DNA from: Prinia subflava
Lineage: Eukaryota > Chordata > Aves > Passeriformes > Cisticolidae
Direction of reading: 5' to 3'
NCBI RefSeq assembly: GCF_021018805.1
Contig: NC_086247.1
Location: forward strand, 89,822,140-89,886,139
DNA: 64,000 bases
Part shown: positions 24,421 to 37,900 of the stretch, piece by piece
Numbering within the stretch: position 1 is the first letter of the stretch
Layout of the letters: each line of letters begins with the position of its first letter
The notes under the pieces: model-generated
Told to the model about the DNA's origin: nothing
What the model saw: the letters and a program-made list of their open reading frames with translations, nothing else
Database searches by the model: none
Position numbers and translations under genes: made by a program

Positions 24421-25687
24421 GTGAGAATGCAGTGCTTTTTATTTCCTTCAGCAAGTGGACACTCTGCTCTGGGCTTAAGGCAAAGTAGACACCTTCCTGG
24501 TGTCTATGTGAATACCCACCTGTGATAGGTTTGTACTTCCCTTGCCTGGCAGTAGAGGTCCTTGAGAAACTCTGCTCAGCAAAATTCCTTTAACTCTGGT
24601 GACTCAGTTCGGTGACTTACAGAACAAGTGCGTTCCAGATGAGTGGTTTTATGCTCACCTGAGGTCAGAGTATATTCAGTTACTGGAAGATGTTAGTATG
24701 AATGGAAAAGTTGGCAGACTTTGATTCTTGTTATAAAATGCCCTGTGTAAAATTGTATAAATCCTTCCTTTTATGAACATTTTCAGGATTCTTGTTGCTT
24801 GTCGCCTGCTTGGCTTTTCCACTGTCTTGATTTTCTTCTGTGCATTAAACTTTGGTCTGGCATTAGAACAGTTCCCAGGATAATTAGTCACTACTGATGT
24901 ATCTATGTGTCTCTTTCTCTGTTTTGAGGAATGCTTTCAGTTCTTCTGATTTTCATCCCTGAAATGCTGTGGCCAAACAAGATTTAAAAGTGCACATGTA
25001 TCAGTCTGCTGCTGTCTCTTTCCTCTCTCTCTCCTTCCCATATGGTTGTGGAAAATAACTTGAAAAGACCAAGTCCCAAGACTCAACAATCATACTGCCA
25101 ATAAAAAGAACATAAATTTTTATTTTATTTCTTTAATCTGATTGTCATTAAGCCAGCCTGTTTTTTTGGACCTGTTCTATGATTTTTAAGTGCTTGGGAT
25201 TGGCAATGCTGCTAATGCTTTAAGAAAAAAAAAGATAAAGGGTCATAATAAAATTGCCTGTGTCTTTAACTAAAAGAAAATGAAATATAGTGATTGCCTG
25301 AAGAAAATCAAAGCGTTTCTTTTTAAAATCCACAATCTGAAAGCTTAATTACAGTGGTATTCTTATTTATGCAGGGCTGATCGGAAAGTCTCCATTGCCA
25401 AATAACTTTTTAATGTATACAGCTTGTCATAGAAAAGTATGCAATGCATCATTTACATTTTATTGTGGCTGTGGGGAAGGGTGCTGTGTTTCAGAGGGAA
25501 GTTGCCTAGGCAAGTAGTTACATGCAAGGACATGCCTGTTACAATCTCCAAATGAGCTTGAATGGTAGGGGTGGGTGGTGACCCCTGCACCTTCAGGCAG
25601 TTTCTTGAGAGTGAAAAACCACACAAGGTGTCCGTGTACTGACACACTTTGTCTTTCCCCTTTGGAAGAAAACAGAATTGATAGCAG

Positions 25688-25718
25688 TTTTACGTCCCTA
25701 TTGACTTGGGACGTAAAA
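25688..25718. other. Perfect 11-bp inverted repeat (hairpin)
   Basis: TTTTACGTCCC (25688-25698) and GGGACGTAAAA (25708-25718) are exact reverse complements around a 9-base spacer. Each arm contains an ACGT core. No terminator function is expected in a vertebrate. It could be a cruciform or a dimeric factor-binding site. Confidence 0.75.
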
Positions 25719-28175
25719 TAGAAGGAAGTATTTTGCTATGATGTTTGTATTTCCACAAAGCATTTAAATTTTTTTTCAGGATTAGTTTGGGTTGTATAAA
25801 AATATGTTTATTTGAAGAAGTGATTACTGCTGGAAAAGCTTATATCTCTTCATTAGAAGAAGTAGTTGTTTTTGGGGCATTGGTCAAATCCTATGAATAA
25901 TCAGATTGTGTTACCCACAGTGTATTGCTAAGTCACCCTGGATATTTTTATGTCTGATATTTTCTGCAATTACACGAGAGAGAATATATTTGATGTTAAG
26001 CAAACATTTTGGATAAAAAATGTAACCTAGTTAAGTCTGGTGCAGAGTCATGATGGAAATATAGTACTAAAATGCTGTTTTTCCTATACCAGTTTATCTT
26101 GAAGTATAGTATTGTATTTTTGGATCTTAGATTAGGTTAGATTTGGTTTAACGTCTTGTTATTCGACATTTTAGTCACTGAGTTGGGGGTACCTCTGACC
26201 TTATTAGTTCTCATTTTTGCTATGAAATGATCAAAATTAGGCCCACTGTATAACTAAATAAGTGAAATAAAAGTTAGTGGGATAGACAGTGCCTGCTTAC
26301 AAACTTCTTTCTGTTACTGGAGGAAACAGACAGGAGCTCACAGTAGTAACCTGTGAAAGAAACACGACGTGGCACTGTGCAGGGAGCAGCCACAGAGAGA
26401 GCATTTTGTACTCACACACATCATCATTCTGGCTTTTGCGTTTGTTTCGGGATGAAGGTGGCAACTCCCTGCTCAATTTTAGGCAGACCTGGGTCATGGC
26501 CCTGGAGTCTGTCAGAAGGATGGAACACGGGACACGTTTAAAGCATCCACAATGGATCTCAGAAACTGTACTTGAGGCCTAAGGTCCCTATGTGTGCCTT
26601 CATGGCTTCACTTGCTTGAGGAATTGTGTGGTTCAGTGGGGAACGTCTCTGCTGTGTGTCAGCTCTCCAGGTGTGCTTCCCCTTCCAATTCAAGCAGCAT
26701 TTTCTGCAGAGCCAGCTAAGCATCTTGCCTGGATAAGGACATGGGTATTAGTAAAAGTAAAATGAAAAGAAATAAATAGATAAAGTTTTCTTTTTTTCTT
26801 TTTTTTTTGGTTAATTTTAGCCTGCTCTCCAAAACATACAGTTATTGTTATTTGTTCAGAGTATGCACTGCCTCTTTCCACATAGGCAAACGACTCAATG
26901 GTTTCTTTTATACAGTTGTCTTGAGAGCATTTGCATGAGATACTGGACATTTTAACAGTTAAAGAGTTCTTTTTAATCTTTTCTGCTGTCAAGTCACTTG
27001 ATATTTATTAATCATAGTACTGGGATGAATTTATGGCTGTAGCCCATTTGTAAGAAAAATTTTTGGCTGAATTTTCAGTAAGTATGTCTGTATACTACCT
27101 AATATAGCTTATTTTTTACGTAAGACATAATTTCTGTTTTATGCAGACTTCTGGCTATTGCTCTCTATAAACAGGCAACAGTCTGCCCTTTAAAAATACT
27201 TAATAGTGAACATAAAAAGAACTAATCTGCCTCTATATTACTGTGTGCAGTGGTAGTTTTTTGGTTGTCATATCAGTGTCCTTTTATCATAGCTGGTTTT
27301 ATTTCTTCCCTCGTGCTGCTTATGAAAGTCTCCAATAGCTGTAGGGCTAAAAGAAGGTAGGCAATGGAGATTTCTAATGTGTTAACAGCACAAGTGAAAT
27401 GGAGCTGTGAAGTAAGTATAATTGGATAGTAATTAGGAATAATTTAATTTTTTTTAATTGTTTATGTGTGAGCAACTAAAAGGTAAATTAAATGAAGTGA
27501 TGTGAGTGCTGACAGATGTCTTAAAAATGCAGCTTTGTGGTCCCCTCACCTCAGCCATAACCTTTCATGTTTTTACTATGATGTTCCTACAGCAGATACT
27601 GAAGGTGTGCTGTCTGACTGATAGAAAGTCTCATAATACAGTCTGAAGTGTAAATGGCATTGGGTGGAGTGGTATCCTACATAAAAACACAAGGCTGACA
27701 TTCATGTGATATAAGGCGCTATCCGAGGTTTGATTCACCTTCCAGCTTGGTGTTTTGAAAAGGTGTATCTGCAAATGGAATGAGACTTGCTGTCCCACGC
27801 ACTGCAACATGTTAGCATTCCTTTATAAGTGTGGGCTTTGGGACGTTCGTGTGAGTATGAGTAGATGGAGAACTTCCACGTGCTGGAGGCCGAGAAGTGG
27901 TGAGGTGTGTGGATGTGACGTGCAGTTGTGTGCAAGCCTGAGCATCCGTGTGTGCCCTCCTGCCGCCCCCTCCCTTGGCTCTGTGTGTTGGGCAGGATTG
28001 TGCTGGTGGGGCTTGCCTTGCCTTGAAACCAGGGCTGTGCTTTTGAAAGAAAGTTAGCCCTCATTACCACGGGTATAATTTTGGTCTGAAGCTAGCCCAG
28101 GTGGTAGCATCTGGATTTAAATCTGTTGACTGAAGGGTTTTTCATGTTGAGATACTGTGATAGAGGCAAACCCCA

Positions 28176-28215
28176 CATTTGATAATTGTCTCTTTATTTT
28201 CTCATCAGTTACTTA
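28176..28215 (+). repeat. Local direct repeat, copy 1
   Basis: These 40 bases are repeated at 28927-28966 with 36 of 40 identical and no gaps. The copies are 751 bases apart. It begins CATTTGATAATT and ends AGTTACTTA. The origin (local duplication or an old repeat family) is unknown. Confidence 0.75.
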
Positions 28216-28926
28216 TTTTGGAACTAGCTGTAAACCCGACTTTAGGATTTATTGAGTCACTCCTTGCTCTATAAAAAGTACAAATGTCAAAGTGTTTCTC
28301 ACTTGTATTGGAGTGTGGTTGTGACTGTTACCACATTTTTGTTTGTCAGGTACCCACGTGTGAAGGCCTTTGTAGTTTTGTACAGCTAACATTTCTGTGA
28401 GGCCAGCTACTTGAAAGTTGGGCTTTAATGGAGGAAGATAATTACAAAAAGCAGGCTTAATCCTCCTTTACTGGGCTCAGAAATTTTGTGCTACTGAATA
28501 TTTTCTCATTGATGTGGTTCCTTTTCAGTGGCATGTGTCGCAGCTGACTAGAAAGCGATATTTTCAAATGTATATAATAACAAATGCATTTCTCCTCTTC
28601 TGTAGCCGCTGAACACATTTGCTGCTGGTACTGTGCTGTATTCATAGCTTTCCCAAGGTAGTCTGACAGCAAGCAGATGCAGAATGGTTTGAAAATTCAA
28701 TATATTCAAGGGGAAAAAAAGTCCTAGTAGGTTATTACGGTAGAAGAAGTTGTAACTTTATTCTCCATGTACCACCAGCAGTTAAAAACCCATCACACTA
28801 GTCATAGGTACTGAATTTTTATTTACAGATTAGGAAGCTCTACTTTGACATATGACTAGCAGGGAAGCCCCTCCCTTTAACAGTTGTATGTCATCTGCTT
28901 CAGAGAACTAATTACTTGGCAATTCC

Positions 28927-28966
28927 CATTTGATAATTCCCTCTTTATTTTCTGATGAGTTACTTA
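28927..28966 (+). repeat. Local direct repeat, copy 2
   Basis: Partner of the 28176-28215 copy. The four differences are in two pairs: GT versus CC after CATTTGATAATT, and two C-to-G changes in the TCATCAG segment. Confidence 0.75.
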
Positions 28967-31900
28967 ACAGTGATGAGCTTGTTGAGCAGAATACCATGCT
29001 TAATCTGTGCTTCAGAAACTACAGCGTGGGCCTGGGGATAGATATCACTGTATCTGAAATGCTGTCTAGCCTTGCCATAGGAGCATTGAAACCACACTAA
29101 GATACCCGAACAGTTCACAGTTAATGATAAGTTGAACGTGAGTGATGCACAGCCTTTGCCAAAAAATAAAGGAAGGGTTTAGATTGCTGTTGTATTGCAA
29201 GCAGAATGTTAAATACATAATTTCTCAAAAAACCCTAGACACCAAACCTAATGTAATTTGGATGCTCAGAAGCAGAAGCTAATGTCAGAGATATACCTTC
29301 TATGTATCATTGCTCATCTCCACTGAAATAATCAATTTAATGGAATTAAAAAAAATCCACTGTTTCTTGTAATACCTGTTTGACAGTTTAGCTGATTCCT
29401 GGTGGTAATTGTGGTCTTTTAATATGAGATACTTTAGTAAGTTTTTACTCTGTTTTCTCTGCTGTTACCTGTCTTACTCATTCTTCTCCACTCCCTTTTC
29501 ACATTCTTTTACTCCAGTGGCCACAGCAACCCTTGTTCCTGGCTGGGGAATGCATTACAAGTCTCACTGCTAATTACAGCATCACAGTGTTTCTAGAGGG
29601 TACCTAAGTTCAGCAGTGCTTAACTACAGCACCAGACAAGGGGATTTATGGGGTGAAATGACATCAGCCTGCTCACGACAGTCATGGTAAGGTCAAAGTG
29701 AGTCTCTCTTGCAGATCAGGAATCAGATGGGCCCAGTTCAGTCCCAGTGTGTCTGAAATTCAACCGTGCTATTGAATTTGAATAGAATTTTTTTACTGGT
29801 TTCAGTGGAGAAAGGTTTGTGGATCATCTACAGTCAGTTTGACTAGATGGTGGCATTACTCCACTGATACTGAAACCTGAAGATTTCCATTGTAGCTGAG
29901 CCAGTGTTACGAGCTGAGAATTAGGCTGTTTTTTCCTTTACTGGAATAAAAATACTTTTTTTTGTGTATTAGCTCACATGACATTGCATCATCAGTCTTG
30001 CTGATTTATTAGATACTCACAATGATATCTCTTGCCCAGTACTGGAAGCTGTATTACAGGATTGTTTTATCAATGAGTAAAAACTCATTTGTTCATAGTT
30101 ACATGTGTTTTTGTAAAATTAATCAGAGGAACAGTAGTTTTATGAAACATATAATTCAGAACAGATTAATCTACTTTAATTGTGTTCATGAAGTACACCA
30201 GCTATAAAATCTTTTGAAAGGAATATTAATCAAGTTGATCAAAGATGGCTTGAAGTACAGAATTCAAATATGAACACAATTACAGCAAATACACAAAAAG
30301 ACAGAAAGTAGCTTGGGAGATTATTTAAAAAAAATAATACAAAAATAAGTCCCATTATCCTTTTTGGATTTTTTTTTAAAGAATATGTCATATTTTAGAG
30401 GCAAAGATATAATTTCAGATTTTATAAAATGGAGTGAATAGGCATTTTAAATAGCATAATAACGCAAGGAGTCAAAACCTCACAGAAGGTCATTGAACCA
30501 TTTTTCGATTTTTTGAAACCTATTTTTCATTCTATTTAATTTTTTAATGACTCCAGTAGTCAGGTGTCTCCGGTAGTGCTATGTAGTCATTGCTGAAAAC
30601 AGAAATCCACTGTAAGAATCAGAAAAGAAATACAACTTTCTTAGGATGCCCCACCTGTGATATGAAAGGTTTGCTCACACTGACAGGATTTGTCCCTTGA
30701 CAAATCCTTCTACAAACCATTACGCTTTTGTGGATGGGCCTGCATCCTGAGCCATGGTATCATTATTTCTTTTCCAGAGGCAGCCAAAGAGTTATTAGAT
30801 GTTGATTTAGACGGATCTTCATCTGCCTTCTTCAGAGGTGTCTAAGATTGAACTTTAAAGTGGCTGGCCCCAGACACATGGATACATGCCAGTAGTATTT
30901 CTATCTGTGGTTATGCAAGTAAAACATTAACATATGAATATTGTGACCATGATCTTCAGTTAACACAAGATTTTAATTACATGCTAATGTAATCAAATTT
31001 GGACTCTGCTTGAAAACAAGGAAAACTCAACTCACTAACATGTGGTGGTGATTTCTCTGTTGACCACTTCTGTTCTCTCCCTGGCACCCAAATAAAATGG
31101 TAACTTCCATCTAGTTTATTACAATGGAAGCCTGATACATCCTAGATAATCTGTTTCTTTCCTCTGGATTCTCTTTGCCTTTTTCCCCACCAGCTACCCT
31201 TCTGTAAGTAATGCTTGCTGATGGACTAGCCAAGGATGACCTGGCTGGTCTGGTCAAACAATTTGTGTTTGCATCTCCTTGTTTGCAGAACTGAGAAGCT
31301 GCTGCATCTCTCTGCTTAGGACTTGTCTATCTCCTGCTTGAATCAGGGCTGAGTTTCGTGTTTCCTTCTTGCCACTCTGGCTAAGCTTTCTTGGATCTCT
31401 GCTGTGATCAGGTCTGATATTTTTGTTGTTAATGACAGTCTTGCAAATCACTTGTGATTTCCTTTGAGAACTTGACAGTTGATTAATTAAATTGGGGGGA
31501 GGTAAGTGACATGTGAGTATGTGTAACACATCTGTGTCCTATTTCACAGGGAAAGAGGATGATGGTGGACCTCACAGTCCAATAATCTATAGTTTAAAAT
31601 TATATTGTATAGCTCACAGATGCATTTGATAGTGTCATAAAACAGTCGTGATACTGCAATTCTGGAAGAACTCGAGTTAAAGTCAGCATTTTGTTCTATA
31701 TTTGCACAAGATGACAGAGTAACTCATTGTTGATGCATCGTCTTCAGGTGTGAGAGCGACACGGCCAGCATGGATGCGTTCTGCCATTTGCTTGTCACCA
31801 CTGGTTTATTTTGATTGCACCTCAGTAGCAGATTCAGAGGAAATACGATGTGTAGTGACTGAGCAAATTAAAGTAATTCCTGAGTGAAAGTATGACATTT

Positions 31901-34740
31901 GCTACATGAGGCTACTATCCAGATGTTGCTATCTGTTAGTGTACAGTGAGAAAGAGCCCTAAGGGAAATTGAGGTGGGTAGAAGGTAAGCATCTGAAATA
32001 CATTAAACATCAGCAATCGAGTACAAGCCTAAGGAGTCAAACTTGCTGAATGTCATGTTGGCTGTATGGAATGGGAGAAATGCAAACTAAGACACACTTC
32101 TGCTATGTGTGCAGCTCTGCTATGAAGTGCATTCATCTAAGCTGTCAGCTGGCTGGCTGCAGTGTTTGGTGCTGTTTATACAGCTCAGCCAGGGTGTTTT
32201 TATGAAACCAGTAGTGCCGTGCAACCTAGGCTGCAGCAACCGGTGGTCTTACGTCGTTCTTCTTATTTCTTGTGAAGGGTGTGTGTTGCACATCGCACTG
32301 GGGTGCTCAGCCAAAGGCGGGGGTGAAAAAAGGGGCCAGGTTCCCACCTCTGTTTCTTGGGTGGTTTCAATGGAGCCACGTGGGTGTAAATGTGGTGTGA
32401 TGGAGTCTGGGGCCTTTGGTGTGTGTCTGAGCCCCAGGGTCAGAGCTGTCACAGACAGGTCAGCACTGCTGATCAGATGCTGTTTGTTTGGCAGGAACAG
32501 AGCAGTCAGTTGGCTTTTCCTTCAAGTGGAGAGGGGCTGAAAGTTGTTCCTCAGTCAAATGCCATCAGTCTTCTTTCCTCCCTGTACTTCAGGTGGATGT
32601 GTTGGTGAATAAGACTAATCTTTCTTTACACTGCCCAGTGTTTTGCCTTTTTATCCTTCTGTCCTGTTTTAACCATTTCCAGACTTCTTTCTCTTGTTGC
32701 TGGCCAATTAGTTTTTCTCCTCACTGCCTTCTCTACCAAGATTCTCTTGTGCTCAGCAGTTCTTGCTGCTGCATATCTGACCTACTTGTACACAGCTCCC
32801 TCACTGGGTTTGTTACCGGCACAATACTTGGATTTTGTGTAGACCCTTTCTTCTGTTTGAATTCTGTGTGTGTTTCTATGTGTCTAAAATGCCCTTATGC
32901 TTTGACTGTTTCAATACCTCAGTAGTTTTCTGCAGAAATGCAAATTTGAATGTTGTTTCATCTACCTCCCTTCCTTCCCAGTTAGTCATAGCTGGATTCT
33001 GAGCTTTGCAACCCCAATGATCTGCCTGGACAAGCCTTTCACTCCATGCCGCCTTCCGCTTCTCCTCATGGGAAAAGACCATTATTTCTTCTCTGAAGCT
33101 TCTCTGTGGGTGCCTGTTTCCCTGGCTGAACATTGGATTTTCAGTCTGTGTGCCCCTGCCAGTCTTCCCTGGTTTCCAGCTGCAGTGTCTCTTCAGCAGA
33201 CATCTTGCTTTTTAGGCTTGTCAGCTGATCTCTAACAAATCAGTAGCATATATGTGTTTGTAAAATGTTACATGCTGGCATTGTTAAAAAAACAAGAACA
33301 GTGAAAAACCACAAAACCAAAACTCATTCAGTTATTTTCTCTGTACCTGTGCATGAGCCAGGAGCCACACTCTTTAGGTCATTTGCTCATAAAATAATAG
33401 AGAACCTATTCCTTTATTATCTTATCATGTGATCTTCTAATCAAAGAATTCTTTTACTGTATTAACAGCAATAAATAAATTGTTAATGTAAATTAAAAAA
33501 CATTTAGTACTGTTTCCACATGTCATACTGATGGGTCAAAAGTAGCAGCTTGAGCACTTTTCTTTGGGTTTCTTTATCATCACTTCTTCTCATACCGTGA
33601 CTCTGCTCCAGTGATAAAGTTCTATAGTACTAGGTTGTGAAATGTAAGTTAAATTGAAAAAAAATTTCTGAAAAGCACTTCATTCAGAAAAAGAAAATAA
33701 AAGTGACATAGTATGCATTTTGAGTGAGGTTCTTCAAAGAGGGAAAAATGCCTGGACTGCTATGGAGAAGTACAGGAATGAAGCACCCACTGAATGAGTG
33801 AAGTTCACTTAAGGTGTGAAGTGGAAACATGTAAGAGGGGTTTTTAAATTTTTGTGTGTGTGTGTATCAGCATGGTTTTATCATTAACTGACTATTGGAA
33901 TGGTATTGTGGTTATAGTAGATTAAAAAAAAAATCTGAAACAATTTAATAATTATTTTGGTTGATAATTGTGGAGTTGGTGTGTTTTCTCAAAAATGAGG
34001 CTTTTGACTAAATAGAAAATTATCAAAAATAACTTCTATCTGGAAATTGATAACTCTTCTTGTTATAAGTAACAACCAAAAAATACAGACTAAGGGGTAT
34101 TAGAGGAAAATACACATTTTCCAATTAAATATACTCAATGAATTTAACAATAGCTTGAGTGTAGTTAGTTTCACTTTTCCTGTATGTAGGCAGTTGCTCG
34201 AGGTGAGAAAAACATCTGAAAAAACCCCCAACCACATGGTTATAAGATTATAAAAACTGGTGCAGGGAACTTGGACTTATGAGTTACTACTTTTAAAGTC
34301 CTTTTAAAAACAAGGCTAGACTCCATATTGATGGAGTGCTTTTAAAGGCAGTGCCCTTTTAATCAGCAAACAGGTCCTCTGTGCATCAAATAATTAAAAA
34401 TAGAGCAAAGTTTCTGAACAAGGCGTCTGGCAGAAGCGTCTGTACTTCCATCTGTGCATGATTAGCAGAATGTTTCATGATATTTAAATAGCACAAGCTT
34501 TGCTCTCTTTTTTATTATTTGTTGTACTGAAGACCTGTTTGCTTGTTAAGTGGTCTTTTTTGAATAGTTACTGGCAAGGAATCAGGAAAGTGTATGAAGA
34601 CATCTTGTACACACTGCAAATGCCAAATTGTCCCTTTTTTCAGAGGCACTGCCCTTACTATTTTTTTGGGGTTCTTTTGATTGGAGTTTTACCACATCCC
34701 TCACTTGGCGTTTCAGTTTTCTTAGGGAGCAGTTGATTCC

Positions 34741-34930
34741 AGAGGGGGTTGGGCACATATCTGCGCTGGCTGCCCGGGCTGCAGTCCGGCTGCTGCGGGT
34801 GTCATTCTCGGGGCAGGGGCGCTCGGAGGCGCGCTGCCGTGGGAGCGCGCCCCAGGGTGCGCTTGCAGAGTACGTGTGCCGCCTCAGCTCTGCAGCTCCT
34901 GCTGGCGCTGCTGCCTGCCCTGCCTCTAAT
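34741..34930. promoter_or_regulatory. Isolated intronic CpG cluster
   Basis: I count 16 CpGs in 34741-34920, inside otherwise AT-rich, CpG-poor DNA. No typical promoter element or splice donor is evident. It may be an alternative promoter, an enhancer, or a recently inserted GC-rich repeat. Overlapping ORFs on both strands are a by-product of composition. Confidence 0.55.
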
Positions 34931-34940
34931 CTGCTGTGCA

Positions 34941-37900
34941 CACTGCTCTGGAGCCTTACCCTTTCATGGGGACGTAATCAGGCAGGCAACAGCCTTCCAA
35001 GCGCTTTTGAGGCCTTAAGCTGGGACTCCTCCTTGCTGGCAGTCATTCAGCATCGGATTGTGTGCTCTTCGTCTCTGGCTAGCAACACGGCGCTTCACAG
35101 TTGTAGCCACTGATTTCCCTTCATACCAGTAAAGGTTCTGTGTGTGTGTTTTACAAAGGCCTGTACAAGAAGGTATGAAATGAAAAGAAGCCACTGTCTG
35201 GATGCTGAGTGCACTGCTGTAGCTGGCTGAGGGCAGTTCTGTTATGTGCAATGCCCTGTTGTTGGGAGCTGGCAGGTTGGCAGGGAGCTGAGACACTCGG
35301 ATAGGCTCAGAGGTCCTTTGTGGAGAGCCAGTATTCAGTCTTAGGACAATCTGTGGTCTTGATGGGCATGGAAAATAAGAGCTTTTGTGGTGTGTGTAAG
35401 TGATGTTTACTCTGTAGCTGGGCTTTTTGTTGCTGGGTTTCTCTTCTTGTGTTTGAGAAAAGCTGTGATGTGTGAGTACTGACCTGGGTCATCTCTTAAC
35501 TTCAGCTAAAAACTTCAAAAGAAATTGTGGTTACTACTGAGAGCAACGCTGCTGACCTGTCAGCATAAATGTATAAACTCTGGGTGTTTGCACCTTAGAA
35601 AAAACCACTGAAACACCTCAGCTGTGAAGAAAGAGTGTGCTATAAGCCTCCACAGAGTCTACCTCACCTGCTAGTGCTGGTGTCCATCATGCTGTTTCTG
35701 GCCCAGGTTCTGCAGGGCACAGTGCTCTGCAGTCTCAGAGCAAGTTCTCCTCAGCAGGTTGATACTTTACATGGTGAAGGTGTTGAGTGTCAAGGGCAGT
35801 GATAGGACTACTTTTTCTATCTGTCCATTGCATCATTCAACTTCTGGTCCAGGGAAGACTTGAGGATGAGTGAGTGTATACAGAGAAATACTGGAAAGGC
35901 AAGTGAAGGAACAAACATCTTTCACTGTAAAAACTGAGGGTAATGTGTGCCCATTCCTTCAGCTAAACCTCTCAACTAATGCATGAAGCAGTTGCACTTG
36001 GATTTTACTCACACTGCTCTTAAAAATTGGTTTCCTTAATAATTGCTTCCTTCAGAAATAGGAATTACTTCTAGAGATGATTCTTGATTAGTGCACTTTG
36101 GTGGGCCTCATATTAGCATCGTTCCAGGAGCAGGAAAGAGAGAAAAGACTTGGAATCAGAAAGATTCATAAAGTTGTGTTGGTAGGTTGGTTAAATGAAG
36201 CCAAGTTTTGTGTTTTGCTCCTAAAATTTGTTCCCAAAATATACCATAATGCTTTCTTGAAAAAGCTTCAGCTTATCTTGTGAATGTGCATTAATTAACA
36301 TTAGCACGAGTTTCATGTCATCCAGAAGAATTTGTTTTTCTGTGTCTTCTGTCATGCTCAAGGTTCTTCAAGCACTTCAAATAATGAGTTCAGTTATAAT
36401 AGTACTGAGGCTCTGTAGACAAACAGCCATTCTTCTGAGTGCAAGGAGATCAAATTCAAGGATTTTTTTTTGATAGGAGTGGGAAGAATACTGCTTGTGA
36501 TGCTAGTATTACCCCTGGTATTTTTTCAAAAGCATTTGTGACAGACTCCTTATTTTGGTAGACTAGATTTTGCTGTTTATTGCTAAATTTATAATTCTCA
36601 ATGCACTGTAAACAAAATGAAGAAGAATTGCAGGGAACATATTCAGAACCTGTTGTTCACACCTAATTGTTGTATTTCTAGCCCTGATTATTTGACATCA
36701 TGATATACTACATGAAAAATCTGGTAGCTCTTGGCTTCCTGAAACAAAACCAAAGCTTCCTTTGGTTTATAGCCCTGCAAAAGTACTTTGTATCTAAGCA
36801 GGTAAACTAGAATTCAGCCTAGGATGGTAGATCCTGTCGATTTGTGTGGAAAAATGATGGTTCTGTTAGTTTTCTGCAGGTCTCTGGAGGAGAGGGAGAG
36901 CCATGTATCACTCAAAACCAATTCCTTTTGGCTGGCTGGAGAGAAATATGAACAGCATCCAACATACAGCCATCTCCAAGTACAAAGATTTTAATGGAAA
37001 CGTTGATGACCAGTCAGTATTGAGATATTAGGAAGTTTTTATATAACTCAGAGTTGTTGACTACTGTAGAAATGTTGTTTTAGGCCATGTTCCCACTGGC
37101 GTTCCTCCTGTTGACTTTTGGAGTGTTAGGATCAGACCCCTTTGGCTCAAATTTGGAGTGAATTAAGATTGAAAGAAGCATGCATATTCTGCAGTCACCC
37201 TCCACTTTTGGAGGGGAGAATGGAGAAAATAACTGACTTGTGCAACAGTACCAACGTTCTTTATGGCATCATCAAGCTGTACACTGAAAATAAAGCTTTT
37301 CTTAAGCTATTTGAGATATTTCATTTTGATCTATAGCCTAAAGTGTTCCCTGTTAATGGAAGGCTCAATGTGGTTTTTATGCTTTCCTAGTGAAGCTGTT
37401 CTTTGACAAGGAGAAAAATGTACCTAATTAACATGCACCTTTCTGTATGTGGATCATTATGCATTCATTATTTTAAGTTGGTGCTATTATATGAAACTTT
37501 CTCCCGAACTTTGGCAACTTGGTAGAAAGGAGTGACAGTTCAGTGCATTCTCAGCTGTGCAGCTCTAAAATATGTTGCTTTTGAAGACACCTACGTGTTA
37601 CAGTAAAAATACCCCTTATAGCCAAAGATGCGTGACCACAGCCTAGGTAATTACAGAAGAAAGAGATTCAATTAAGTACTGAAACAGGAAAAAAAGAGGC
37701 AAAATTTTTTTTCAGCTCAGTAGAAATGAGGAAAAATGGAATTACTCTTCTATAAATATTAAAAAAAAGCCCCCCAAACCCCACAAAGCTCAAGGGTTCA
37801 TTATATGTAAAAATTACTATCAGTTAGGGAATATATGTCTGAAATACTAAATACTGTAAATTTGATTGATATTCAGAGCTCAGTTGTACTCCAGAAAAAG

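Larger units (their letters stand above)
24421..34740 (+). other. Presumed long intron, proximal part
   Basis: AT-rich DNA with no confirmed exon. It contains a perfect 11-bp inverted repeat at 25688-25718, a 40-base direct duplication (28176-28215 and 28927-28966) and a weak cryptic-exon candidate at 30778-30837. No CR1 or other interspersed repeat could be confidently assigned. Confidence 0.5.

Noticed and set aside
31502..31507. GTAAGT after GGGGGGAG as an exon donor
   Set aside because: No good acceptor or open frame upstream defines an exon, and isolated donor words are expected in long introns.
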